A stretch of 64,000 nt of DNA from Actinoallomurus sp963850195 (GTDB taxonomy: Bacteria > Actinomycetota > Actinomycetes > Streptosporangiales > Streptosporangiaceae), in contig CAWKKD010000005.1 of the NCBI GenBank assembly GCA_963850195.1, forward strand, positions 2,946,978 to 3,010,977, in the 5' to 3' direction. The translations under genes were made by a program, and so were the position numbers. Below the pieces are notes generated by a model, which was given only the letters and a program-made list of their open reading frames with translations, was not told the origin of the DNA and ran no database searches. This document shows, piece by piece, positions 27,574 through 36,012 of the stretch; within the stretch, counting starts at the first letter, position 1, and each line of letters opens with the position of its first letter.

Positions 27574-28254
27574 CTACGGGCGATAGGTGTCGAGCAGGCC
27601 GCACATGCCGAGGGCCTGCTCGGGCGGTGGGGTGAGACGGTGGACGGCGGCCTCCGTGAGGTGGGCCCAGTCTCCCTGGCGCAGACGCCGCAGGTGCTCG
27701 CCTGTCTCGTGGGCGGCGGCGAGCGCGCCGTCGCGCCAGCGCTTCTCCCAGTCCTCCAGCAGCGGCGCCTTCAGGCGCACGGCCGCGCGGTAGAAGTCCT
27801 CGAGCGCCTCGGGGTCGCGCAGCCGCTCGAAGCCCTCGAGGGCGAGGTCGCGCCGGCGGCGTGCGGCGTCGGGCGTGGCCGGGTCCAGCGTGGCGGCGCG
27901 CGCGTACCGCTCGGCGTCGGACAGGTACTCCGGCGGGAACGTGAAGACCGCGTCGCCGGCCTCGGGCAGGCCGCTGTTCTGCATGATCACGACGATCTGG
28001 AGGCGACCGTCGGCGTTGACGAGGCGGTGGATCGTCCCGGGCGTGAACCAGGCGACGGTCCCGGGCTCCAGCGGCGTACGCGCGAAGCCGTCGACGGTGA
28101 TGGTCTGCACGTGGCCCTCGCCCGCCACGACCACGTACGCCTCGGCGCAGGTCAGGTGGGCGTGCGGCGAGCCACCGCACAATCCGTCGGCGGCCGGCCA
28201 GTCGTACACGTGCAGGCCGGACACGCCGACCGCACCGGGCAGCGGGCTCACCAT
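27574..28254 (-). CDS. Cupin-domain protein, last gene of carbohydrate operon
   Basis: A 226-residue protein. The N-terminal cupin (about 25-110) shows the metal motif as HAHLTCAEAYVVVAGEGHV and the second strand as PGTIHRLVNADG. The C-terminal half is helical and not recognised. It is likely a metal-dependent sugar isomerase or sugar-binding protein, given its place at the end of a sugar operon. The start ATG 28254 overlaps the upstream DUF6807 stop by seven bases; the longer frame to 28698 is a shadow. Confidence 0.78.
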   Translation of the reverse strand: MVSPLPGAVGVSGLHVYDWPAADGLCGGSPHAHLTCAEAYVVVAGEGHVQTITVDGFARTPLEPGTVAWFTPGTIHRLVNADGRLQIVVIMQNSGLPEAGDAVFTFPPEYLSDAERYARAATLDPATPDAARRRRDLALEGFERLRDPEALEDFYRAAVRLKAPLLEDWEKRWRDGALAAAHETGEHLRRLRQGDWAHLTEAAVHRLTPPPEQALGMCGLLDTYRP

Positions 28255-29114
28255 GGGTGCTCCTCCGCGTAGGTCTCGAGGCGTTCGCGGTCCCAGAGTC
28301 CATCGGCGACCACGATCCGGTAGCGCCGGCGGAGTGTCTCCCCCGGCGGCAGCGCGATCTCCTCGTCGAAGGCGAGCGAGGGGTTCACCGCGGGGAAGGG
28401 CGTGGCGCGCACGAACCAGCGGCTCTCGCGCTCCGGGTCGTCGAAGAACAGCAGCGTGGAGGCCCGGTCGACCTCGTCGTGACGGCCGGCGTACGCGAGC
28501 CAGCGCGCGGGCCGCCCCATCATCTCGGGGCCGCCCTGCCCGCCCGAGGCGATGACGTCGCCGTCGGTGAAGGCGCGCGGCCCTCGCCAGAACAGGCCGG
28601 CGTAGCCCGCCGCGGGCCGTCCGTGCGTGGTCGGGCTGCCGAAGTCCAGGACCTCGCCACGGACGTTCGTCAGCGACGTCGTGACCTCCAGCGCCCACGC
28701 GTCGTCCTCGACGTCGCGTACGGTCAGCTCACGGTGCTCGTCCACCCAGTGCTCACCGGCCTGGGTGTGCCAGGTCAGGCGGTGCGCGATCCGGTCGCCG
28801 CCCGCCTCGTCGAACTCCTCATGCCGCATGACGCCGACGTTGGGCAGGTCGACGTAGCCGCGCTCGTGCACGTAGCTGCCGCCGCCCCAGAAGTTCTGCC
28901 CCGACAGGTGCGACGCGGTGAACTGCACGCCCTTGTGCCAGCGGTGGTCGTGCGGCCGGTACGCGGTGACGACGTCGCCGGCGAGCGTACGCACCGGGTG
29001 GAGGTACGGCTTGGGGCCCTCGAACGCCGGCATGGTCGGCCGGTAGACGTAGCGGAAGAGTTCGACACGACGCTCGCGGACGCTCAGGGTGTGGTCGTCC
29101 AGGTGCTCGATCAT
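28248..29114 (-). CDS. DUF6807 (PmoA-like) family protein
   Basis: A 288-residue cytosolic beta-rich protein with family hallmarks YLHPVRTLAGDVVTAYRPHDHRWHKG, NFWGGGSYV and a C-terminal NPSLAFDEEIALPPGE. The function is unknown; genes of this type recur beside Gfo/Idh/MocA oxidoreductases and LacI regulators in sugar loci, so a role in modifying an imported sugar acid or glycoside is likely. It overlaps both neighbours (ATGA with the oxidoreductase). Confidence 0.8.
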   Translation of the reverse strand: MIEHLDDHTLSVRERRVELFRYVYRPTMPAFEGPKPYLHPVRTLAGDVVTAYRPHDHRWHKGVQFTASHLSGQNFWGGGSYVHERGYVDLPNVGVMRHEEFDEAGGDRIAHRLTWHTQAGEHWVDEHRELTVRDVEDDAWALEVTTSLTNVRGEVLDFGSPTTHGRPAAGYAGLFWRGPRAFTDGDVIASGGQGGPEMMGRPARWLAYAGRHDEVDRASTLLFFDDPERESRWFVRATPFPAVNPSLAFDEEIALPPGETLRRRYRIVVADGLWDRERLETYAEEHPW

Positions 29115-30181
29115 GCCTCGCCGTTCATCCGCTGGTAGAAGGGGTCGCCGGGATCGATCTCGCCACGGAGCACCGGCCGCCCGGTGAAGGCCGACTTGTA
29201 CAGCGCGGCCACGAACTCCACGGTGCCGCGCGCGCCGGCTCCGCTCGTCTCCGGGCGTTCGCCGCGCTCGTACGCGTCCAGCACGCGGGTGAGCTGCGCA
29301 CCGTGCGAGCTGGGTTCGTCATCCGGCGGGGTGCGCCAGCGCCGTACTCGGGCGTCGTCGGTCACGTGCGGCGCGGGCGTGTACGTCCAGTCGTCGTTGC
29401 CGTAGCCGTACAGGTGCGTGAGCTCGACCGTCGCGTCGGTGAGGTCGAACCGCAGGTGGCTCTCCTCGCGGGGTGACAGCAGGCTGTTGACGACCGAGGC
29501 CATCGCGCCGTTCTCGAAGCGCACGGTGGCCATGGACACGTCGTCGGCCTCGACGTCGCGGTCCAGGCGTCCGGCCATGGCGCGGATCTCGGCCCAGTCG
29601 CCCAGGCAGGACAGCATGAGGTCGAACTGGTGGATGCCGTGGCCCATCGCCGGGCCGCCGCCCTCGGTCTCCCACCGGCCGCGCCACGGCACGGCGAAGT
29701 AGGCGTGGTCGCGGTACCAGGTGGTCAGGCACAGGGCGACGAGCGGCCGGCCCAGCTCTCCTTCGCGTACGAGCGTGCGCAGGTGGCGGGCGCCGGAGCC
29801 GAAGCGGTGCTGGAACACGTACGCGGCGTACGGCCCGCGGTCGCCCTCCGCCGCGACGACGGTGTCGTACTCGGCCAGCGACAGGCACGGCGGCTTCTCG
29901 CACAGCACCCACGCGCCGGCGTTCAGGCAGGCGACGGCCTGCGCCGCGTGGACGTGCGGCGGCGTGCAGATGTGCACCAGGTCGGGCCGCTCCCGCTCGA
30001 GCAGCCGGTCCAGGTCCGTGTAGGCGGCGGGTACGTCGTGTTCGGCGCAGAACTCCTTCACGCGCGCGGCGTCGGAGTCCATCGCGGCGACCACCTGTAC
30101 GCGGTCCGATTCCGCGCGCAACGCGGGCAGGTGGCAGTGGCCGGCGATCCCGCCGGTACCGATCACCGCCGCACGGATCAC
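29111..30181 (-). CDS. Gfo/Idh/MocA family NAD(P)-dependent oxidoreductase
   Basis: A 356-residue enzyme. The Rossmann motif is in AAVIGTGGIAGHCHLPAL at the N-terminus, the EKPP motif in VLCEKPPCLSL, and the C-terminal alpha/beta domain is of GFO_IDH_MocA type. It oxidises or reduces a sugar or sugar derivative in the cytosol. The GTG at 30181 overlaps the GH30 stop (GTGA) and its own stop overlaps the DUF6807 start. The very long upstream frame is a shadow of GH30. Confidence 0.9.
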   Translation of the reverse strand: MIRAAVIGTGGIAGHCHLPALRAESDRVQVVAAMDSDAARVKEFCAEHDVPAAYTDLDRLLERERPDLVHICTPPHVHAAQAVACLNAGAWVLCEKPPCLSLAEYDTVVAAEGDRGPYAAYVFQHRFGSGARHLRTLVREGELGRPLVALCLTTWYRDHAYFAVPWRGRWETEGGGPAMGHGIHQFDLMLSCLGDWAEIRAMAGRLDRDVEADDVSMATVRFENGAMASVVNSLLSPREESHLRFDLTDATVELTHLYGYGNDDWTYTPAPHVTDDARVRRWRTPPDDEPSSHGAQLTRVLDAYERGERPETSGAGARGTVEFVAALYKSAFTGRPVLRGEIDPGDPFYQRMNGEA

Positions 30182-31566
30182 CGCAGGACCAGCGTTGTCA
30201 GCGAACGCGCCCCCAGATCGGCGGAGAGCGTACGGCCGCGTACGCGCACGGCGTCCACCCTCGACAGGGCGTGGTCGCCGTCCGTGACGTAGGAGGCGGC
30301 ACGACCGCCGCCGGAATCGAGGGCGAGGTTCACCGCGCTCTCCGACGTCGCGGTGTTGAGGATCTCGATGACCCGGGTGCCGTCGGCGTCGCGGTACGCG
30401 GAGATCTTCAGCGCCGGGTCCGCCGCCGTCGCGGTCACGCGGGTCGCGCCGGGACGGATGAAGCGGCTGTACGCGGCGAGCGCCCAGAGCCGCCGTGAGA
30501 CGTGGAAGGCGTCGCCGTCGAGCTGGATCAGCCCGCGCGTCGCACCGGTGGAGGCGCCGAACCAGTACACGTAGCCGCTGGCGCCGCCCGCGGTGAGGCT
30601 GTCGTGGATCTGCGAGGCGACCGCGAAGCCGTCGTAGCCGCTGCCGTCGTCCCAGCTCTCGTCCCAGGTGGTGCCGTTCGGCGACCACTCCGACATCCAG
30701 ACGCGCCGGTCCGTCGGCTGCGGGCCGGTGACCGGGCTGACGTACGGGTGGCCGGTGTACGTGCCGATCCACCGGGCGGCCTTCGGGTCGGCGGCGACCG
30801 CCTTCGTGTACGCGGTCTGCTCGGTCCAGCCGGCCGCGTCGCAGCACGCGAGCCGGAGGCCGGCCCGCCGCGCGACCGGACCGAGCGTCTCGGCGAACGA
30901 CGCCGCCTGCTCGGGGCTGATCCGCATCGAGGCGTACGAGGTGGCCAGGTCGGGCTCGTTGACGAAGCCCAGGTCGGTGATGCCGATGCCCTCGGATCGG
31001 TAGAACCGGGTGTAGCGGACGAGGTAGTTCGCGTACGCCCGCCGCCAGTCGCCACTCGGGCAGGACGTCTGCGGCAGCCCGCAGAGCGCGCCGCCGTTCG
31101 CGTCGTCGCCGTTGTCCTTCATGAAGCCGGGGGCGCTCCAAGCATCGGCGTAAATCCTCCCGACACCGTACGCCTTCGCCTGCTTCGCGAGCCAGACCTG
31201 TCCGCCGTCGTCTCCGTCCCAGACGTACTTCGGCGGCGCCGACGGGCCGCCCGGGTCGACCGGCTCGATCGAGCGCATGTGGTCGTACACGCCGTCGGCG
31301 GACGAGCCGATGCCGAGGCGCAGGATGGACAGGCCCGCGCCCGTTTCGCGGTCGAGCAGCAGGTCGAGGATCTGCCGCGCGCCCGGAGACGCGCGCAGCA
31401 CGTCGGCGCGCTGGAACGCCTGGGAGAACCCGAACCCGTCGATCGGCTGCAGGCCGGCGCGGAACCGTACGCTGCCGGCGGACGGGCCGTCATCGGCGCG
31501 CGCCGGTCCGGCCAGCGCGCAGACGGTCAGGACAGAGAGCGCGAGGCCGATCGGGCGGCGTCTCAT
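30178..31566 (-). CDS. Secreted glycoside hydrolase family 30 enzyme (xylanase/glucosidase type)
   Basis: A 462-residue protein. Signal peptide (LALSVLTVCALAGPARA), (beta/alpha)8 barrel starting IDGFGFSQAF, acid/base glutamate in FVNEPD (E204), nucleophile in WMSEWS (E293), and a C-terminal beta side domain typical of GH30. The probable substrate is a xylan- or glucan-type polymer, judging by neighbours; subfamily is not decidable by eye. It sits inside the transport operon, eight bases after the permease stop. Confidence 0.85.
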   Translation of the reverse strand: MRRRPIGLALSVLTVCALAGPARADDGPSAGSVRFRAGLQPIDGFGFSQAFQRADVLRASPGARQILDLLLDRETGAGLSILRLGIGSSADGVYDHMRSIEPVDPGGPSAPPKYVWDGDDGGQVWLAKQAKAYGVGRIYADAWSAPGFMKDNGDDANGGALCGLPQTSCPSGDWRRAYANYLVRYTRFYRSEGIGITDLGFVNEPDLATSYASMRISPEQAASFAETLGPVARRAGLRLACCDAAGWTEQTAYTKAVAADPKAARWIGTYTGHPYVSPVTGPQPTDRRVWMSEWSPNGTTWDESWDDGSGYDGFAVASQIHDSLTAGGASGYVYWFGASTGATRGLIQLDGDAFHVSRRLWALAAYSRFIRPGATRVTATAADPALKISAYRDADGTRVIEILNTATSESAVNLALDSGGGRAASYVTDGDHALSRVDAVRVRGRTLSADLGARSLTTLVLR

Positions 31567-31573
31567 CGGCGGG

Positions 31574-32446
31574 CTACTTTCCGCCCACGCCGGCCAGGCC
31601 CGCGATGAGCCAGCGCCGCGCGAACAGGTAGACGACGAAGATGGGCAGGGCCGACAGCAGCACGGCCGCCATCAGACCGGGGACGTTCGAGGTGAACTCG
31701 CCCTGGAAGTTGTAGAGGCCCAGCGTCTGCACCCGCGTCTCGTCGGACTGGGTGAGGATCAGCGGGAAGAGGAAGCCGTTCCAGGAGTTCAGCGCGCAGT
31801 AGATGGAGACGGTCGTCAGCGAGCTGCGGCTGAGCGGCAACGCGAGGCTCCACATCAGCCGCACCGAGCCACCGCCGTCGAGGGTCATCGCCTCGTACAG
31901 CTCCCGTGGCACGTCGCGCAGCGCCGAGCACAGCACCAGCACGCTGAGCGGCAGCCCGAACGCGACCGTCGGCAGCACGATCGCGGTCAGCGAGTCGTAC
32001 AGGTGCATCCGGGTGATCATCAGGTAGACCGGGATGATCGTCGCCTGCGCCGGGATGGCCAGGCCGGTCAGGAACACCCGGAAGACGGCGGAGACCACCC
32101 TGCTGCGCGACCGCACGATCGCGTACGCCGCCGGGAACGCCAGCAGCACGGTGAGCGCCGCGCCGGCCCCGGTGACGATCGCGGTGTTGATGAGGTAGCG
32201 CGTGAAGCCCTTCTCGAAGACGTCCGCGAAGTTGCTCACGACGAAGTGGTGGGGCGGCGCCAGCGGGCCGTGGTCGAGGTACTCGCTGCCCGGCTGGATC
32301 GCGTCCTTGACCATGAGGTAGATCGGCATGATGACGAAGGCCAGCCAGACCGTGGTCGCGACCCCGGCCGCCCAGTTGGGCCTGCGGGCGTGGCGGCGAC
32401 GCCTGGACCCCGTCACCGGCCGGAGCCCCTCGCGTACGGCGGCCAT
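31574..32446 (-). CDS. ABC sugar transporter permease (MalG type)
   Basis: A 290-residue, six-helix permease with the EAA loop around LYEAMTLDGGGSVRLMWSLALPLSRSSL. ATG 32446 is preferred because GAGGGG lies eight bases upstream; GTG 32452, in a GTGA overlap with the first permease, is the alternative. The long frame to 33592 is a shadow. It partners with the permease and binding protein upstream; no ATPase gene is present in the operon. Confidence 0.9.
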   Translation of the reverse strand: MAAVREGLRPVTGSRRRRHARRPNWAAGVATTVWLAFVIMPIYLMVKDAIQPGSEYLDHGPLAPPHHFVVSNFADVFEKGFTRYLINTAIVTGAGAALTVLLAFPAAYAIVRSRSRVVSAVFRVFLTGLAIPAQATIIPVYLMITRMHLYDSLTAIVLPTVAFGLPLSVLVLCSALRDVPRELYEAMTLDGGGSVRLMWSLALPLSRSSLTTVSIYCALNSWNGFLFPLILTQSDETRVQTLGLYNFQGEFTSNVPGLMAAVLLSALPIFVVYLFARRWLIAGLAGVGGK

Positions 32447-32448
32447 CG

Positions 32449-33366
32449 TCACATCCCCTCGAGGGTGCTGCGCATCTTGGCGAAGCCCGAGAACCGAACG
32501 ATGATCATCGAGAGCGCCGTGCCCAGGCCGACCAGCGCCAGCGCGATCACGCTCGCGTACCCCATCTGGTAGTCGCGGAACGCGCTGACGTACATGTGCT
32601 CGGGCAGGATGTTCGTCGCGGTGCCGGGCCCGCCCGAGGTGAGGATCAGCACGGTCTCGAAGTACGTGAGCGAGCCGACGAGCATCAGCACCGAGGACGT
32701 GACGATGGTGTTCCGCAGCTGCGGCAGCGTGATGTGGCGGAACTGCCGGACCCGGCCCGCGCCGTCGACGGTCGCCGCGTCGTACAGCGCGCGCGGCACC
32801 TGGCGGGCCGCCGCCTGGTAGAGCAGCGTGTGGAAGGGCGTGAACTGCCACGCGACCACCACGACGATGCAGGCCAGCGCGCCGCGCGGGCTCCCGATGA
32901 TGTTGCCGTCGGGGTAGCCGACGTAGCGGCCGACCTTCGCGGCCAGCCCGAAGTTCGGGTCCAGCAGGGTCAGCCAGGTGATGGCGATCGCGGCCGTCGA
33001 CATCAGCAGCGGCAGGAAGAAGATCGAGCTCAGCACCGCGCGGTTGCGCTGCCGCCCGGCCGCCCACACGCCGAGGAGCAGCGCGAGCGGCGTCTGCACC
33101 ACCCAGCACAGCGCGGTGAGCACCGCGCTGATCCGCAGCGACTCCAGGATCGACGGGTCGGACAGCGCACGGCTCCAGTTGTCCAGGCCGTTGAAGGCCG
33201 GCGTGCCCAGCCCGTTCCAGGAGGTGAAGGACAGGACCGCCACCAGGACGAGCGGCAGACCGGCGAACAGCCCGAAGAACACCGTGGCCGGGATCACCCA
33301 GATCACGCCGGGACGAGCCGAGCGGTCCACGCTCGGCTCGCCACTCGTCCGGCGTACGGCCATCAC
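32449..33366 (-). CDS. ABC sugar transporter permease (MalF type)
   Basis: A 305-residue permease with about six membrane spans (VIWVIPATVFFGLFAGLPLVLVAV first). The EAA loop is in LYDAATVDGAGRVRQFRHITLPQLRNTI. Start at GTG 33366, overlapping the binding-protein stop; ATG 33363, the next codon, is equally likely. Part of the xylan-locus importer. Confidence 0.9.
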   Translation of the reverse strand: MMAVRRTSGEPSVDRSARPGVIWVIPATVFFGLFAGLPLVLVAVLSFTSWNGLGTPAFNGLDNWSRALSDPSILESLRISAVLTALCWVVQTPLALLLGVWAAGRQRNRAVLSSIFFLPLLMSTAAIAITWLTLLDPNFGLAAKVGRYVGYPDGNIIGSPRGALACIVVVVAWQFTPFHTLLYQAAARQVPRALYDAATVDGAGRVRQFRHITLPQLRNTIVTSSVLMLVGSLTYFETVLILTSGGPGTATNILPEHMYVSAFRDYQMGYASVIALALVGLGTALSMIIVRFSGFAKMRSTLEGM

Positions 33367-34682
33367 CGCACGGCCTCCATGGCGCCGACGAACCCCTCGG
33401 GGGACAGCTTGCCGAGGAAGACATTCTGCAGGCTGCCGAGCAGCGGCGTCTTGAACTGCGGCAGCAGCGCCTGGTCCCAGGACAGCGTGAAGCTCGGGGC
33501 CTTCTGCACGAGCTGGTAGACGTACGCGGCGAAGTCGGGCGTGGGTGAGGCGGCCAGCCGGGCCTCGATCCCGCTGACCGCCGGCACGTCACCGGTCTTG
33601 ATCAGCGCGTCGACGTACGCCGAACCCGACATCTCCTTCTTCAGGAAGGCGATGGCGCCATCCTTGTCGGCGGAGTGCGTGTCGACCGAGAAGTAGTTGG
33701 TCGGGTTGCCGACCACGGCGGCCGGATCCCCCTTACCGCCGGTCACGCCGGGGAACGGCGCGAAGCCGAGATCCTTCTTGGCGAAGGCCGCGTGCCGGTC
33801 GACCTGGTTGGAGATCTCCCAGCTGCCCATGAGGTGCATGGCCGCGCGGCCCTTGGCGAACAGCAGCCCGGCGCCGTCGTTGACGTAGTTCACCGAGTTG
33901 TAGTTGGTGCCGAAGGCCTTGCGCTTGACCAGGTCCTGGATCATGCCGAGCGAGGTGGTGACCGCCGAGTCGCGCCAGGCGCCCGGCTTGCCTGCGGCGA
34001 TGTTCTCGAACACCGTGGGCCCGCCGATGCGCTCGACGAGGTACTCCAGCCACATCAGCTCGGGCCACTGGTCGAGGCCGCCGAGCGCGACCGGCTGGAT
34101 CTGCTTGGACGTGAAGTAGTCGACGAGCTTAAGCAGATCGTCGTAGGTGGCCGGCGCCTTCTGGCCGTGCTCGGCGAAGAGCGTCTTGTTGTAGTAGAGG
34201 ACCACGGGCTGCATGCCACGCAGCGGGATGCCGTAGTACTTCCCGTCGATCTTGCCGGCGTCGAGCACGGACGGCAGGAAGGAGTTCTTCCACGCCGGGT
34301 CGGCGTCGAGCTTCGGCCCGAGGTCGACCAGCTTGCCGGTCTGCACGTAGTTGCGGATGCTGCCGCTACCCCAGTTGAACAGCAGGTCGGGCGCGTTCGG
34401 CGAGCCCATGCTGACCCGGAGCTTGTCGGTGTACGCCGTGCCGCTGCTCGAGATCGGCAACAGCTTCACCTTGGTGGCCGAGGACTTGTTGAAGTCGTCG
34501 ATCGCCGCCTTCTGGACGCGGTTCTGTGCCTCGTCCACCAGCACCCAGGCCTGGAGATTCTTCCCCCCTCCCTTCGCGGTCCCGGGTCCGGAGGTTCCGC
34601 AGGCGGCCAGGACGGGTGCGGCAAGGCCGGTGACCGCTGCCGCGGACAGGAAGGTTCGGCGTGAGAGGGGCGTCTCGCCCAT
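33363..34682 (-). CDS. ABC sugar-binding lipoprotein, Tat-type signal
   Basis: A 439-residue family-1 solute-binding protein. The signal has a twin-arginine motif (SRRTFLSAAAVTG) followed by a lipobox (VLAACGTSG), so it is exported folded and lipid-anchored. The mature region shows GKYYGIPLRGMQPVVLYYNKTLF, typical of oligosaccharide-binding proteins. ATG 34682 has AAGGAG upstream. First gene of a seven-gene overlapping operon divergent from the LacI repressor gene. Confidence 0.92.
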   Translation of the reverse strand: MGETPLSRRTFLSAAAVTGLAAPVLAACGTSGPGTAKGGGKNLQAWVLVDEAQNRVQKAAIDDFNKSSATKVKLLPISSSGTAYTDKLRVSMGSPNAPDLLFNWGSGSIRNYVQTGKLVDLGPKLDADPAWKNSFLPSVLDAGKIDGKYYGIPLRGMQPVVLYYNKTLFAEHGQKAPATYDDLLKLVDYFTSKQIQPVALGGLDQWPELMWLEYLVERIGGPTVFENIAAGKPGAWRDSAVTTSLGMIQDLVKRKAFGTNYNSVNYVNDGAGLLFAKGRAAMHLMGSWEISNQVDRHAAFAKKDLGFAPFPGVTGGKGDPAAVVGNPTNYFSVDTHSADKDGAIAFLKKEMSGSAYVDALIKTGDVPAVSGIEARLAASPTPDFAAYVYQLVQKAPSFTLSWDQALLPQFKTPLLGSLQNVFLGKLSPEGFVGAMEAVR

Positions 34683-34728
34683 CGGGACTCCTTGGCTCGG
34701 GGGCGGCAAGAGACGGGCGCGCAGACTC

Positions 34729-34751
34729 CGATACTTTTACGAAAAATATCG
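34729..34751. promoter_or_regulatory. 23-bp near-perfect palindrome in the LacI/ABC intergenic region
   Basis: Arms CGATACTTTTA and GAAAAATATCG around a central C agree at 9 of 11 positions. The site is 46 bp upstream of the binding-protein start. CGATAC recurs at 34785-34790 and 34873-34878, the latter close to the LacI gene start. It is the likely operator of the adjacent LacI-family regulator. Confidence 0.6.
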
Positions 34752-34929
34752 AGGATCTACCTGCTGCCGTACCCTAGAAAAGCCCGATACATCGGTCAAC
34801 CCCTCGGAGAGGTCTTTCTTAAACAGCCCGTTTGTCCGCTTCTGGAGGGGGCTAGGCCGCTTCGAAAGATTGCGATACTGTTCGGGCATCCGGCGACCGG
34901 AGAAGATCATCTGTGGGAGGTGAGGACGC

Positions 34930-35952
34930 GTGAGCGAGTCGTCTGCGCGCCCCACACTCGCGCTCATCGCGGCGGAGGCGGGTGTCTCCCAGGCCACGGT
35001 GTCGAAGGTCCTCAACGGCCGCACCGACGTCGCGCCGGCGACCCGTGAGCGGGTCTCCCGGCTCCTGCAGACCCACAACTACCTGGCCCCGGGCGGGCGG
35101 CGCGCGCGCCGGTCGGGCCTCGTCGACCTGGTCATCGGCGGCCTCGACAGCCCCTGGGCGATCGAGATCCTGCGCGGCGTCGAGGCCGAGTGCGCCGAGC
35201 GTGGCGCCGGCGTCGTCGTGTCCCTCGTACGCGAGCACGACGCCCGCCCGCCGAGCTGGACGTCGCTGACCACGCTGCACGACAGCGACGGCGTGATCCT
35301 GGTGACCTCCCGCATGACCACGCGGCAGCGCGAGCAGCTCGAACGCGCCGGTGTGGCACTCGTCGTCATCGACCCCGTCGACCTGCCCGACACCGACCTC
35401 GCCAGCGTCGGCGCGACCAACTGGGCCGGCGGCCTGGCGGCGACCGAGCACCTCATCGAGCTCGGCCACCGCCGGATCGGGGTGATCGGCGGGCCGCGCA
35501 CGATGCTGTGCAGCCAGGCGCGCGTCGACGGATACCGCGCCGCGCTCGAGCGCGCGGGCATCGACTTCGACCCGCGCCTCGTCGACTACGGCGACTTCCG
35601 GCACGAGGGCGGCTTCCGCGCGTCGCGCGACCTGCTCGAGCTGGCGGACCGGCCGACCGCGATCTTCGCGGGCAGCGACCAGCAGGCGATGGGCGCCTAC
35701 GAGGCCGCCCGTCAGGCCGGTCTGCGGGTGCCCGACGACCTCAGCGTGGTCGGCTTCGACGACCTGCCGCTGTGCCAGTGGCTGTCCCCGCCGCTGACGA
35801 CGGTCCGGCAGCCGCTGGAAGAGATGGGACGCGTCGCGACGCGCACGCTCTTCCAGCAGCTCGACGGCGATCCCCCGGTGAGCCCGCGCGTCGAGCTCGC
35901 CACCGAACTGCGGGTCCGGCTCTCCACCGCGCCGCCGTTCCCCCATACCTAG
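34930..35952 (+). CDS. LacI-family transcriptional regulator
   Basis: A 340-residue regulator. The N-terminal HTH is in LALIAAEAGVSQATVSKVLNG with the hinge helix following (PATRERVSRLLQTHNYL). The sugar-binding domain ends in the usual GFDDLPLCQWLSPPLTTVRQP. It probably represses the divergent importer/GH30 operon and the downstream GH3 gene until an oligosaccharide binds. GTG start with GGAGGTGAGG upstream. Confidence 0.93.
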   Translation: MSESSARPTLALIAAEAGVSQATVSKVLNGRTDVAPATRERVSRLLQTHNYLAPGGRRARRSGLVDLVIGGLDSPWAIEILRGVEAECAERGAGVVVSLVREHDARPPSWTSLTTLHDSDGVILVTSRMTTRQREQLERAGVALVVIDPVDLPDTDLASVGATNWAGGLAATEHLIELGHRRIGVIGGPRTMLCSQARVDGYRAALERAGIDFDPRLVDYGDFRHEGGFRASRDLLELADRPTAIFAGSDQQAMGAYEAARQAGLRVPDDLSVVGFDDLPLCQWLSPPLTTVRQPLEEMGRVATRTLFQQLDGDPPVSPRVELATELRVRLSTAPPFPHT

Positions 35953-36012
35953 GGCGTGTCCCGTGGATCTCATCTGTCGTGGGAGCGCGGTTGGGACCAC
36001 GGGACACACCCT
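35951..36012. terminator. Long inverted repeat after the LacI gene
   Basis: 16-bp arms (35951-35966, 35997-36012) with one mismatch enclose 30 bases. The left arm includes the LacI stop codon. The loop holds TGGGAGCGCG (35980-35989), the same decamer found before the LPMO gene, so the region may combine termination with an operator for the GH3 gene. Confidence 0.6.

Noticed and set aside
29111..31141. 676-codon frame covering oxidoreductase plus GH30
   Set aside because: Residues before the GTG at 30181 are a shadow of GH30; the Rossmann motif marks the start.
31574..33592. 672-codon frame covering both permeases
   Set aside because: Only the part from 32446 is a permease; the rest is low-complexity shadow.
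35951..36012. Inverted repeat after LacI considered as a MITE
   Set aside because: No target duplication is visible and it begins at the stop codon with a short interior; a terminator or regulatory hairpin is simpler.
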